Positions 33,302-42,153 of a stretch of DNA of 64,000 bases are shown in pieces. The stretch spans positions 1-64,000 of the forward strand of contig RDXE01000037.1 of NCBI GenBank assembly GCA_004292755.1. The letters are read 5' to 3'. The first letter of the stretch is position 1. Each line of letters opens with the position of its first letter. The notes beneath the pieces are model-generated. The model did not search any database. It was not told where the DNA came from and was given only the letters and a program-made list of their open reading frames with translations. This stretch comes from Alphaproteobacteria bacterium. Its GTDB lineage: Bacteria; Pseudomonadota; Alphaproteobacteria; Elsterales; Elsteraceae. A program made the translations under genes and the position numbers.

Positions 33302-35566
33302 ATGATGACCGCCTCAATGACCTTTTCCTCGCTTGGTCAAGCGTTGTTGCGCCATCGCCTCGCAGCACCCGATGGGGCGGCTGCAGCGATTGACGGCATG
33401 GGGGCCATTGCCGACCTGTTAACCCTTGACCAGGGGTTGTTGAGTGGTCAGCCCGTTTCCCAGACCGTCATCAAGGTGATGCGCGCGCTCGCCTGGGCGT
33501 GTGAGGCGGAAACAGGACGCTTGTTCTGCGCGGCACCGGGGGGACAGGGATTCTTGTGCTTCGACAATCGCGGCGCGATTGTCGCCTCGCTGTGTGTGCC
33601 AATGCTGGCGGGGTTGACCGGCGCCGCGCTGGATGCCGACCACCCCACGATCTGGGCCGATGCGGCCAGCCAGCGCCAGTACGACCGGACGTTCGATGAT
33701 GTTGGGGCTGCCCTCGCCCTGGTGCCGCTCTATCGCGCGGATGAGCCCATTGGCGTGGTGCAGCTTGGCGGGCCGCGGTTCGCGGCTGAGATCGCCGATT
33801 TGCTGCAGCACGCAGCGCCCACCATTTCCGAAGCCCTGGCGATTGCCACCCCCCAGTTGGCGGTGACGGTGGAAGAGATTGGCAGCGGCGATGCCGGTGC
33901 CTCTCAGCTGGATCAAATCAGTGGCGTGGTGCTTGCCACCGCCCTCGACATGCTGGAGGCGGACCGCGCGGCCGTGTTCCTGCACGACCGGACAACTGAC
34001 CAGTTGGTCAGCCGGACCAACCTTGGCTATGGCCCGGTAGAGGTACGCCAGTCGGCCCGTGCGGGGCTGGAAGGGGCGGTGTTCCGCGACGGTGTCGCGA
34101 TGGCGGTGCCGGATGTGTACCAGGACCCGCGCTTCAATCCTTTGTTGGATCGGCGTACCCAGTATCGCACGCGCTCCCTCCTGGTTGTGCCGGTGGAGGG
34201 CAGTTCCGGGCATCGCCATGGCGTGGTGACGTTTGCCAACAGCGCCAAAGGCAGCTTCAGCGAAGCCGATGAACGGCGTGCCCGCGCGCTGGTCTCCCAG
34301 ATCGGCCTTGCCATCGATCATGCCCAGACCCGCGATGAAGTGCTGGGCATCAAGGACTATACCGAGCGGGTGCTGGCCTCGCTCACCAATGGCGTGCTCA
34401 CGATCGACGTCGCAGGGCAGCTGACCTTCCACAACAGCGCGGCGGAGCGAATCCTGCGCCGCTCTCTCGATGGGTTGCGCGGTCAGCCTGTGGGTGAAGT
34501 GTTTACCGACTACAATGCCTGGATGCTGGAAGCGATCGACGCGGTTGCCGACGATCCAGCAGGCCAGCAGGTGGTGACCAACGATCTGTATATTGAAAGC
34601 GATGATAGCTGGGTGGCGGTCAACATCACGATCGCTGCCATGAAGGACCGCAGTGACACCCTGGTCGGGTTTATGCTGGTGCTGGAAGATGTTAGCCGCG
34701 AGCAAGAATTGCGGCGGACGATGTCGCGCTATATGTCCAACGAAGTTGTAGACCGACTGATCTCTGACAGTTCGATCCAGCTGGGTGGGCAAAGCCAGAC
34801 TGTCACGGTGCTGTTTTCAGACATCCGCGGCTTTACCGCGCTGACTGAGCGCTTGGGTGCCGCAGAAACCGTGACCATGCTGAATACCTACTTCTCCTTC
34901 ATGGAGGACGTGATCGCGAACCGCAGCGGCGTGGTCGACAAGTATATCGGCGATGCCATCATGGCGTTGTTCGGCGCACCCATTCCTTCTGATCGCGATC
35001 CAGATAACGCAGTGCAGGCGGCGATGGACATGCTGACCGCACTGACCATGCTGAACCAGCGCCGTCAGGCCGAGGGCATGATGCCGATCAAAATCGGCAT
35101 GGGCATCGCGACGGGCGCCGTGATCACCGGCAACATCGGGTCAGCCAAGCGGATGGATTACACGGTGATCGGCGACCCCGTGAATCTCGCCAGCCGCATG
35201 GAAAGTCTAACCAAGCTGTACGGCGCGCAGGTGGTGATCGATGGCGATACCGAGGAGCGTTTGACCCTTGATGTGCCGCGACGGGTGCTGGACTTGGTTC
35301 GGGTTCGCGGTCAGTCGAAGGTTGTGCGCTTCGTCGAGGTGTTGATCGGCTCTGGCGCAGACCGTGTGGCGGGCATGGAGTTCTATCGCGAGGGCTTTGA
35401 TCACTATGTTGCAGGGCGGTTCAGTGCGGCCTTGCCCGCCTTCACAGCGGCCCTGCAGGCCTGTCCCACCGATCGGGCGGCCGGGGTGATGATTGATCGC
35501 TGTCAGAAGCTGATTGCGAATCCACCCGAAGACTGGGATGGCGTGACCCGCTTCGGCGACCGCTAG
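33302..35566 (+). CDS. Class III adenylate cyclase with GAF and PAS domains
   Basis: The protein has 754 residues. Two GAF-like domains (about 25-180 and 200-345), a PAS domain (about 355-470) and a class III cyclase domain (about 500-680) follow in order, with a short TPR-like tail. The metal-binding aspartates are Asp507 (LFSDIRGFT) and Asp551 (GDAIMALFG). Lys547 and Asp619 (MDYTVIGD) are the adenine-selecting pair, and NLASRME supplies the transition-state residues. It should make cAMP. It lies 49 bp after the cheW-like gene. ATG 33302 follows AAGGGAAGG. The position suggests control by the chemosensory system. Confidence 0.88.
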   Translation: MMTASMTFSSLGQALLRHRLAAPDGAAAAIDGMGAIADLLTLDQGLLSGQPVSQTVIKVMRALAWACEAETGRLFCAAPGGQGFLCFDNRGAIVASLCVPMLAGLTGAALDADHPTIWADAASQRQYDRTFDDVGAALALVPLYRADEPIGVVQLGGPRFAAEIADLLQHAAPTISEALAIATPQLAVTVEEIGSGDAGASQLDQISGVVLATALDMLEADRAAVFLHDRTTDQLVSRTNLGYGPVEVRQSARAGLEGAVFRDGVAMAVPDVYQDPRFNPLLDRRTQYRTRSLLVVPVEGSSGHRHGVVTFANSAKGSFSEADERRARALVSQIGLAIDHAQTRDEVLGIKDYTERVLASLTNGVLTIDVAGQLTFHNSAAERILRRSLDGLRGQPVGEVFTDYNAWMLEAIDAVADDPAGQQVVTNDLYIESDDSWVAVNITIAAMKDRSDTLVGFMLVLEDVSREQELRRTMSRYMSNEVVDRLISDSSIQLGGQSQTVTVLFSDIRGFTALTERLGAAETVTMLNTYFSFMEDVIANRSGVVDKYIGDAIMALFGAPIPSDRDPDNAVQAAMDMLTALTMLNQRRQAEGMMPIKIGMGIATGAVITGNIGSAKRMDYTVIGDPVNLASRMESLTKLYGAQVVIDGDTEERLTLDVPRRVLDLVRVRGQSKVVRFVEVLIGSGADRVAGMEFYREGFDHYVAGRFSAALPAFTAALQACPTDRAAGVMIDRCQKLIANPPEDWDGVTRFGDR

Positions 35567-35599
35567 CCGCCAGCCAAAACCGCACATCCGGCGGCATTT
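35566..35599 (+). terminator. Weak terminator-like hairpin after the cyclase gene
   Basis: GCCGCC (35566-35571) and GGCGGC (35590-35595) pair across an 18-nt loop and are followed by ATTTTTC. The stem is short, so termination may be partial. It separates the chemosensory operon from the Zorya-like genes. Confidence 0.4.
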
Positions 35600-35602
35600 T
35601 TC

Positions 35603-35623
35603 GCAAAGCTCGACGCGCTTTGC
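35603..35623. promoter_or_regulatory. Inverted repeat just upstream of the zorA-like gene
   Basis: GCAAAGC-N7-GCTTTGC is a perfect 7-bp inverted repeat ending 23 bp before the zorA-like ATG at 35647. It could be an operator or an mRNA hairpin that affects translation. The RBS-like GGAGGG (35628-35633) lies between it and the ATG. Confidence 0.4.
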
Positions 35624-35646
35624 TGCCGGAGGGTACGGTCCGCGCC

Positions 35647-37143
35647 ATGTTTGGTTCTCCCGACGGCCTTGCCGGCCTTGCGATCTCGCTGCTGGACGTG
35701 TTTCGCGACATCGAAGTCGCGGTCACGCTCGCCCTTATCCTCGCTGGCGGTGGTGTGCTGCTGCTGCTGTGGTTTGCCCTTGGCATCGCAGCCCCTGCTT
35801 TCGCCCAGATCGGCCGCGCGATCCGCGTGGTGCGGGGGGCCGAGACCCGGGGCCGCTTCGCCCAGTTGCTGCCGGAGGTGGATCAGGTCCTGGGACGTCA
35901 GCGCCTGCTGCGCTCTGGCTGGGCCCGCTATCGCCAGGGCTTCGTCGCGTCCCCCCCTGGTGTTGGGGACCCCTGGCGGGCGCGCTCGTCTGCGGCGCGC
36001 TATTACAGCCTGAGTGGGTTGGAGCAGGCAGGCCTTGACCTGAAGCTGTTCCAGGCGCTGCCGAACTATTTCATCGGCGTTGGCTTGATGCTCACCTTCA
36101 TGGGGTTGGTGGCAGCACTCTACTTTGCCTCGCAAGGTGTGGGCAGTGCCGACGTTAAGGACGCCCAGGCGGCCCTTGGCTCCTTGCTGCAAGCGGCGAC
36201 CTTCAAGTTCCTGACCTCGATTGCAGGCTTGTTTGCCTCGCTGGTGCTGTCGATTGGCTATCGGTTGTTGACCATCGAGTTGGGGCGCCGGGCAGATCGC
36301 TTGGCCCGCCTGCTGGATGACCGTGTTCCCGTGCTCGACCCAGCCGAACAAGGCGCACAGCAGGTGCGGCTGCTGGAGCAGATGCCCGGCATCCTGGCCC
36401 AGCGCATCGGCGAAGAGTTTGAGATCCGCCTGCGCGACACCCTGCCGGAGATCTTGGCCGACGCGACCGACCGGTTCGGTGCCAGCGGCAATGATCCCGT
36501 GGGGCAGATGCGGCTGTTGATGGAAGAGTTCCGCGCGGCCTTGAGCCAGTCGACCTTTGCGGAATTGCAGGGGCTGGCGGACGCGCTGATTGAAATCCGC
36601 GGCTCGTTGCGTGGGTTGCACACCGGCTTTCGCGACAGCGGCGATGATTTTGCCAAGCGCGTGGAGCAAAGCTCAGCGGCGTGGCAAACCAACATTCTCG
36701 ATAGTGGTCGGGTGTTGCAGGACACCTTGGCGCAGATTGAGCAGACCGCTAGCAAACTGCGCCTTGCCGCCGAGCCCGTGGGCAAAGTGGCGGAGCGGTT
36801 TGACAAGGCAGCCCAGGATATTGTCGCCGCAGCCGATGCCATCCTGCGCTCCCAGGGCCAGATGGGACAGGTTGCCGAGGGGCTGGGCCAGACAGCCAAT
36901 GTGCTGAAAGCCTCCATGACCGAGTATCGAGAGCGCTTCGCCGAGGTTGATCGCTCGCTTGGGCAAGCCTTCAAGGTGTTTGCCGAGGGGTCGGAAACCC
37001 AGCGCCGCCATATCCAAGATTTCGTGCGCGAGGTTGACCAGCACCTCGACAAGGCGCTGAGCGCGCTTGGCACGGGTGTGGCCGAACTGACTCAAAGCGT
37101 GGAAGACCTGCAACGCACGTTGGCCAGCGGTCGCACCCCATGA
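35647..37143 (+). CDS. zorA: ZorA-like MotA/TolQ/ExbB proton channel with long helical tail
   Basis: The protein has 498 residues. Membrane helices are at about 23-45, 141-161 and 185-208. The last two hold the MotA/TolQ/ExbB core (LPNYFIGVGLMLTFMGLVAA and FKFLTSIAGLFASLVLSIGY), with Thr150 and Thr190 as likely polar pore residues. Residues 215-498 are almost entirely helical and charged, without membrane segments, as in the cytoplasmic tail of ZorA. That tail distinguishes it from MotA, TolQ and ExbB. ATG 35647 has GGAGGG, but at a long distance (13 nt). It is coupled to zorB by ATGA. ZorA of type I systems is longer (around 700 residues). Confidence 0.85.
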   Translation: MFGSPDGLAGLAISLLDVFRDIEVAVTLALILAGGGVLLLLWFALGIAAPAFAQIGRAIRVVRGAETRGRFAQLLPEVDQVLGRQRLLRSGWARYRQGFVASPPGVGDPWRARSSAARYYSLSGLEQAGLDLKLFQALPNYFIGVGLMLTFMGLVAALYFASQGVGSADVKDAQAALGSLLQAATFKFLTSIAGLFASLVLSIGYRLLTIELGRRADRLARLLDDRVPVLDPAEQGAQQVRLLEQMPGILAQRIGEEFEIRLRDTLPEILADATDRFGASGNDPVGQMRLLMEEFRAALSQSTFAELQGLADALIEIRGSLRGLHTGFRDSGDDFAKRVEQSSAAWQTNILDSGRVLQDTLAQIEQTASKLRLAAEPVGKVAERFDKAAQDIVAAADAILRSQGQMGQVAEGLGQTANVLKASMTEYRERFAEVDRSLGQAFKVFAEGSETQRRHIQDFVREVDQHLDKALSALGTGVAELTQSVEDLQRTLASGRTP

Positions 37144-37898
37144 GCGACAGCACGGACATCCTCGAAGACCGCGAGGAAAGCTACTTCGTCTCCATGACCG
37201 ACTTGATGGTCGGCATGGTGTTCATCTTCGTGATCATCTTGATGTCCTTCGCCCTCAGCTTGAAGGAGGCGGAACGCTCCAACCGCCAGACCGTCGAGCA
37301 GGTGGCCAATGTCGATGTCGCCCGCGGTGACATGCTGGAGCGGCTGCGCCAGTACCTTGCCGAGCGCGGGGTCTCGGTGGAGGTTGTGTGGGAGCACGGC
37401 GTGCTGCGTCTGCCGGAGGATGTGCTGTTCGCCTCAGGCCGGGCCGAGCTGTCGCCCGAGGGCCTGACGAACCTCGCCGCCCTCGCCAATGGCTTGCGGG
37501 CGGTGCTGCCTTGCTACGCCGGTGCTGCGTGGCAGCCGGAAACCTGCGGCGAAACCTATGGCGGGCGCCTGGAAGCGGTGTTGATCGAAGGGCACACCGA
37601 TAGCGATCCCGTCAGCCCGGCTGCGTGGTTTCGCTCCAACCTCGGGCTGTCGGCATTCCGCGCCATCAACACCCTCGACCGCATCGTCCAGGTGGAGCCG
37701 GTGCTGTCACAGTTGGCCAATGACCGCGGGGAGCCGCTGTTTGGCGTCGGTGGCTATGGCGAGTCCCGCCGTCGGGTGATGGATGAGCGCACCGATGCGG
37801 ACAAGCGTCTGAACCGCCGGATCGACTTGCGGTTCTTGATGGCCACGCCGCGCCCGCCGGAGTTGGAACGAGTGGAGCGGGAGTTGCGCCCACAATGA
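37140..37898 (+). CDS. zorB: ZorB-like OmpA-domain stator protein
   Basis: The protein has 252 residues. A short cytoplasmic N-terminus leads into one membrane helix that starts FVSMTDLMVGMVFIFVIILM. Asp21 sits at the position of the proton-carrying Asp of MotB and ZorB. A short linker and an OmpA/MotB peptidoglycan-binding domain follow (LPEDVLFASGRAEL, VLIEGHTDSDPV, DKRLNRRIDLRF). The SMTDLM start is characteristic of ZorB rather than MotB, TolR or ExbD. It should assemble with the ZorA-like protein as an ion-driven, cell-wall-anchored complex. It overlaps both neighbours by ATGA. Confidence 0.87.
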   Translation: MSDSTDILEDREESYFVSMTDLMVGMVFIFVIILMSFALSLKEAERSNRQTVEQVANVDVARGDMLERLRQYLAERGVSVEVVWEHGVLRLPEDVLFASGRAELSPEGLTNLAALANGLRAVLPCYAGAAWQPETCGETYGGRLEAVLIEGHTDSDPVSPAAWFRSNLGLSAFRAINTLDRIVQVEPVLSQLANDRGEPLFGVGGYGESRRRVMDERTDADKRLNRRIDLRFLMATPRPPELERVERELRPQ

Positions 37899-39235
37899 CC
37901 CTGCGCGCGGCGCTGCGCTATCTGGCACGACCAGAGGGGCCGGAGCCTTTGCCGCCAGCCCCGACTGTGGCCGCAACAGCCGAGCGTCTGGCGGATCGTT
38001 ACCCTGACCGTGACCTGCGCCCACCTCCGGAGGTGGCCGCCGCCGCCGCAGCCCGGGTGGTGGACCGGATCACCGCCTCCGCCCCGCGTGAGATCGCCCG
38101 GGCAGACTGGCGCGAGGTCGTCTGGCACCTGTGGCGTGGTACTCCGGCGCTGGTGGACCATCCGATTGCCTTTGAGCTGTACCTCAAATGGCTGGAGAAG
38201 CTGGCGCGGCGCACGGCCTGGGCGCGGCTCGCCCAAGTGTGGATGGCGGAGTTTCACAGCGGTCGACCGCACCTTGATCGCATCGGCGCACTGCTGGCCG
38301 ACGCACCGCTGATCTGGAGTTGGCGCCAGCGCCACCAGCGGTATGGCGTGTTCGATCCCGTTGGCGGGCCGGAGCGATTGGCGCGGGAGGTGCTAAAGGC
38401 ACCGGTCCCGGTGATTGAGACACTGGCGGCTGCTGGAATCGCGCCTTGGTTGCTGGATGGTGGCTTCGCCGAGGCCGCGTTCGCGGCTGCCCTTGGCTTG
38501 GTGCGCGCGATTGGTCCGGATGCCACCGTGCAAGGCCGCTTGCTTGATAAGTTGATGCCGTGGGCCTTCGCGGCCCAGGACGGCAGCTTGGCGCTGCGCT
38601 ATCCCGTGCAGCGGCGGTTGGTGCTGCAGGCCCTGCTGATGCCGTGGCGTCAGAGCCTGCCACCGGCGGACTTGCGAGCACGGGTTCTGGGGTTGGTTGC
38701 GGCGATCGCGCGGGAGCCGCGGCGTTTCCCGCAGGATTGGCCGGAGCCGGAACCAGTGCAGGTGCTGGGACGCCTGTTGGCCGAGGACGCAATCGATCGC
38801 TTCTGCCAAGTGGTCGAAGCCCTTGGCTATGAGAATGAATGGGCCTATCGGCGCAGCTTCTGGGGCGGCTATCAGCAGGCCGGTGCTGTGCGCGACGCGC
38901 GTCTGGTTGTGCCGGGGGAGCGGGCAGGACCCTGGCAAGCCTTGGTCGACAGTGGGCGGGAGAGTGTGTTGCTGGTTGATCTCGGTCGGGTGATCGCAGC
39001 CGACTTCAGCCATGGCGGCAAACTGTATCTCTGGCGTTCGTCTAACCCGGCTGCTCCTGCCCTAGGGCAGGAGCGCTATGGGCTGGAGCAGTTGACCCGC
39101 CACTCCGACAATCGCGGTCTTGCCCACTCGCGCCCCGACCTGGGTACCTGGCAGCGGGAGGCGGCCCATTGGCTGGCCCGCGAGGCAGGCATCGACCTCA
39201 GCCAGCGCGACTACATGCCGTCGGGCTGGCGCTAG
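37895..39235 (+). CDS. zorC: ZorC-like EH_signature-domain protein
   Basis: The protein has 446 residues with no membrane segment. The N-terminal ~290 residues are helical. The C-terminal ~150 show the pattern I associate with the EH_signature domain of ZorC: WAYRRSFWGGYQQAG, VIAADFSHGGKLYLW (Asp370, His373) and HSRPDLGTWQREAAHWLARE (His411). In Zorya type I, ZorC is a cytosolic DNA-binding effector used together with the ZorD helicase/nuclease. The assignment rests on these motifs and on the position behind zorAB. In this copy an Asp stands where I would expect a family acidic residue, possibly Glu. It is the last gene of the three-gene unit; no zorD follows. Confidence 0.75.
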   Translation: MTLRAALRYLARPEGPEPLPPAPTVAATAERLADRYPDRDLRPPPEVAAAAAARVVDRITASAPREIARADWREVVWHLWRGTPALVDHPIAFELYLKWLEKLARRTAWARLAQVWMAEFHSGRPHLDRIGALLADAPLIWSWRQRHQRYGVFDPVGGPERLAREVLKAPVPVIETLAAAGIAPWLLDGGFAEAAFAAALGLVRAIGPDATVQGRLLDKLMPWAFAAQDGSLALRYPVQRRLVLQALLMPWRQSLPPADLRARVLGLVAAIAREPRRFPQDWPEPEPVQVLGRLLAEDAIDRFCQVVEALGYENEWAYRRSFWGGYQQAGAVRDARLVVPGERAGPWQALVDSGRESVLLVDLGRVIAADFSHGGKLYLWRSSNPAAPALGQERYGLEQLTRHSDNRGLAHSRPDLGTWQREAAHWLAREAGIDLSQRDYMPSGWR

Positions 39236-39244
39236 GGCAATCAC

Positions 39245-41164
39245 CTAAGCCAGGATGTAGAAGGCGATCCCTTCGTAGCGCATGTGCGGCAGACCGCTGA
39301 TCACAGCATCGCGCTCGGCTTCGGTTGCGGTGAAGAAGTGAACACCGGTTTGCGTGTTGAAGAACCGGTACAGCTCTTCTTGCGGGCCGAAGTCGCCCGC
39401 GAAGGCACGGTAGGCTGTGCCTTCGTAGCTGAGCGCCGGATTGTTGGCGCGAATGGAATCGCGTTCTGCCGTGCTTGAGGTGAAGAAGTGTGAGCCAGTT
39501 TGGGTGTTGAAGAACCGGAACACATCCATGGTCCCAACTGCGCCGGTGGGGGCAGAGAAGCTGGTTCCCTCAAACCGCATATGCGGCATGGTCTGCTGGA
39601 TCGTGTCGCGCTCGGTCACCGAGTTGGTGAAGAAATGGAAGCCGCCCTGTGTGTTGTAGAAGCGGAACACCGAGCTGGAGGGAGAGGTCGGCGGTGCCGT
39701 GACCGTGACCGATCCGGTGAGGGTGTATGCGACGGCTGATGCTTCATTGGGAGCACTGACCCCAATGAAATAGGTTCCTGGACTGTCGACTGTTACCTCG
39801 ACAGACTCATTCTCGACACTGGTCTGCGCGGATCGGCCTACCACAGCGCCAGCGCTACTATACACCGTGAGATCAGCGTTTCCGCCGAGCTTGGTCAATT
39901 GCGTGCTGATCGTCGCAGGACCAGTGATGGTGAAGCTGAAGAAATCAGCGAAATCTGACCCACCAACCGTTTGCGTTACAGATATCGTCGGGATGGAGAC
40001 GGCCGTGGCGACCGTGATGGTGTTGCCCGCATCACCCGCTGGCGTCGTCGGCGTGGTGGTGGTTGGTGTGATCGGTGTCGTGGGTGTTGTCGTGGTAGTC
40101 GTGGGTGTCGTAGCAGGAGCGCGCGGTGACACCGGCAGATAGGCGCCGATACTGGTGCCGCTTGGTGTCAAGGCACCGGTTAGGGTGTAGGGTGAGATGC
40201 CCCACAGATAGGGCTCAACGGACACCGTGTAGGCTTCCCCGGCATCGGCGGTGAATGTGACAGACTCGGCCGTCAGGCCGGCGCGTGTGCCCTCTGCAAG
40301 CAAGTAGCCGCTGGAGGTGTAGATGCGAACGTCCAAATCGGCCGACAGCCCGGACAGGCCGATCTTCATGGTGCCGTTAGAGCTTGCGATGAACCGATAA
40401 GTATCCCGCCACTCAGTGGCACTCAGCGTGTCGCTAAACGTAAAGTTCGGACTGGCAAAATCCATCGGCAACAGTAATTGGTCACCACCTTCCGTTCTTG
40501 GAGTCGGGCGGTTAGACGAGCCACCGTAAAGAATATTTGCCGCAAGCAGATCGTTGGGACCCAGGCTAGTCATCCCATTCACGAACGGATACATGATCTC
40601 CGTTCTAAGAGAGGAGTGTCCGAGCCCTATTGCGTGCCCCACCTCATGGATGGCGGTGCTGAGATACTCTGCAGTGGTGAAGCTGTCGCGGGAGTCGAAC
40701 GTGATCACCGAATGGGTTGTCGTGGTCCCCTGCCGCCACCAGTTGGCAGTGCCGACGGTACCACCAGGACCGTCAATCGCGCGCTCACCAACGCGGATTT
40801 GGGCGCCACCACCGTCAGAGACTTCGACAAAGTCAATGCCAGCAGAGGCTTCCCAAATATCAAACGCTTGTCGGACCAGGCCGCGATAGCTCGGGTCAAT
40901 CTGCGAGGTGATCTCTTGGTAACCTGTCACCGCTTGGGCGAACATCGCCGAAAGATCGAATTCCGCAAAGCTCCAGGTAATCCGCGCGCCACTTGTTCCT
41001 CCACCCCAGGACGAACCAGTCAGTGTATAGGGTGACGTACCACCTCCGCCGCCAGAGTTGGCGCTATCTGGTGTCCCAAGACCCAGACACAGGGCGCACA
41101 CACAGGTGACAGGGACGGACGCTCCTTGGAGCATGGAGGCGTCGACAGCAGAAGCGGTTAGCAT
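39245..41164 (-). CDS. Matrixin-like metalloprotease with PPC domains and three DUF5648 repeats
   Basis: The protein has 639 residues. The protease domain (about 60-215) has the zinc motif HEVGHAIGLGH (His173, Glu174, His177, His183) and the Met-turn IMYP (Met191). Two PPC-type beta domains follow (about 235-330 and 375-490), split by a Thr/Pro-rich linker. Three C-terminal repeats of about 45 residues (FRFYNTQGGFHFFT, FRFFNTQTGSHFFT, YRFFNTQTGVHFFT) match DUF5648. The N-terminus has cysteines in a hydrophobic stretch (VTCVCALCLGLG) but is not a clear signal peptide. It is probably a secreted or surface protease. It is convergent with the zorC-like gene, with 9 bp between the stops. Confidence 0.85.
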   Translation of the reverse strand: MLTASAVDASMLQGASVPVTCVCALCLGLGTPDSANSGGGGGTSPYTLTGSSWGGGTSGARITWSFAEFDLSAMFAQAVTGYQEITSQIDPSYRGLVRQAFDIWEASAGIDFVEVSDGGGAQIRVGERAIDGPGGTVGTANWWRQGTTTTHSVITFDSRDSFTTAEYLSTAIHEVGHAIGLGHSSLRTEIMYPFVNGMTSLGPNDLLAANILYGGSSNRPTPRTEGGDQLLLPMDFASPNFTFSDTLSATEWRDTYRFIASSNGTMKIGLSGLSADLDVRIYTSSGYLLAEGTRAGLTAESVTFTADAGEAYTVSVEPYLWGISPYTLTGALTPSGTSIGAYLPVSPRAPATTPTTTTTTPTTPITPTTTTPTTPAGDAGNTITVATAVSIPTISVTQTVGGSDFADFFSFTITGPATISTQLTKLGGNADLTVYSSAGAVVGRSAQTSVENESVEVTVDSPGTYFIGVSAPNEASAVAYTLTGSVTVTAPPTSPSSSVFRFYNTQGGFHFFTNSVTERDTIQQTMPHMRFEGTSFSAPTGAVGTMDVFRFFNTQTGSHFFTSSTAERDSIRANNPALSYEGTAYRAFAGDFGPQEELYRFFNTQTGVHFFTATEAERDAVISGLPHMRYEGIAFYILA

Positions 41165-41306
41165 GGGGCAGCTCTTGAGTTGGCGGTCTCAGGGCGCAAA
41201 GCCGCGCGCAAGATACTCAAGGTCGAGGGAAAAGCAATTGACATGAATCACGGATTCAGTGTGTGGCATTCCACAATACATGACGGCATCGTCACAAGGT
41301 CAAAAA

Positions 41307-41879
41307 CTAGAACCCGCCCGCACCTGTGCCAGCGCCAATCGCCATTGGCCGGGAGAATGCAAGGCGTCCAGGCTCGGCTGGGTGGTTCAGCATGACAGCG
41401 GTCGCGGTCAACCGGACCGAGTGGTGCGACTCCAGGCAGGCATGAAAGGCTGCACGGTCAATGCGCACCACTGGCAGCAGTCCCTGCTGCGCTAATCTGT
41501 CGCGGTCGACCGCGGAAAGCTCGGCGAAGTGCTCGACCACCAGGGCGAAACTGGCGCAGCGACCGCTGCCGCTGCTGTCCGCGACGGTATGCTCCTTCTC
41601 CAAAATCACTTGATGGCCGAGGCGCGGGCTGAACAGCACTGGAACCGTGAACCGCCCGGCATAGGCCTCAATCCAACGCAATGCCAAGAGGCCGGGATCG
41701 AAGTCAGCAGTCTGAAAGCTGTGGCGATAGGCCAGCTTTTGGGTGATGGCGGCGCCAGCGCTGACCAGCGCGTCACCACCGTCAAAGCGGTCTGGCGCGG
41801 CATGGCTGACGCTGATAGCAAGGCTTGAGAGCAGCCCAAGGCCAACCGCGCGCAGTGCTGACAGACCCACCCGGTGCAT
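41307..41879 (-). CDS. Secreted protein of unknown function
   Basis: I do not recognise the family. The 190 residues begin with a signal peptide (about 1-28, ISVSHA). The mature part has two cysteines (GRCASF and HACLES), likely one disulfide, and predicted beta/alpha mix. ATG 41879 has an excellent GCAGGAGGAA site, which supports a real gene. It precedes the metalloprotease gene on the same strand, with 142 bp between them, so joint expression is possible but unproven. Confidence 0.68.
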   Translation of the reverse strand: MHRVGLSALRAVGLGLLSSLAISVSHAAPDRFDGGDALVSAGAAITQKLAYRHSFQTADFDPGLLALRWIEAYAGRFTVPVLFSPRLGHQVILEKEHTVADSSGSGRCASFALVVEHFAELSAVDRDRLAQQGLLPVVRIDRAAFHACLESHHSVRLTATAVMLNHPAEPGRLAFSRPMAIGAGTGAGGF

Positions 41880-42153
41880 GCCGTTCCTCCTGCGGGCTCA
41901 ACAGTGGTCGGACCAAACAGTGGCACGGGTCGCGCCTCGCGTCGCGGTGGATTGTGCAGCGGCGCGAAGAAAGGTCGCGACGGGACCGGTCGAACGCGTT
42001 ACAGTGGGTGTGCGGTTGTCGGGTCGGATGGGTTTCCTTCAGGACGAGGCCGGTAGTTCGGCGGTACCGATGGTGGTGCCCCGGTGTGAAACGTGCGTTC
42101 GCGGTATGGCCGGCTTGGCCGGGCCGCGGTGTTGAGCAGAGGTACAGGGCCAC

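Noticed and set aside
35647-37898. Flagellar MotAB or ExbBD/TolQR as an explanation for the channel pair
   Set aside because: The ~280-residue helical tail, the FVSMTDLM helix start and the coupled EH_signature-like third gene fit ZorAB better, and no flagellar, TonB or Tol-Pal genes are adjacent.
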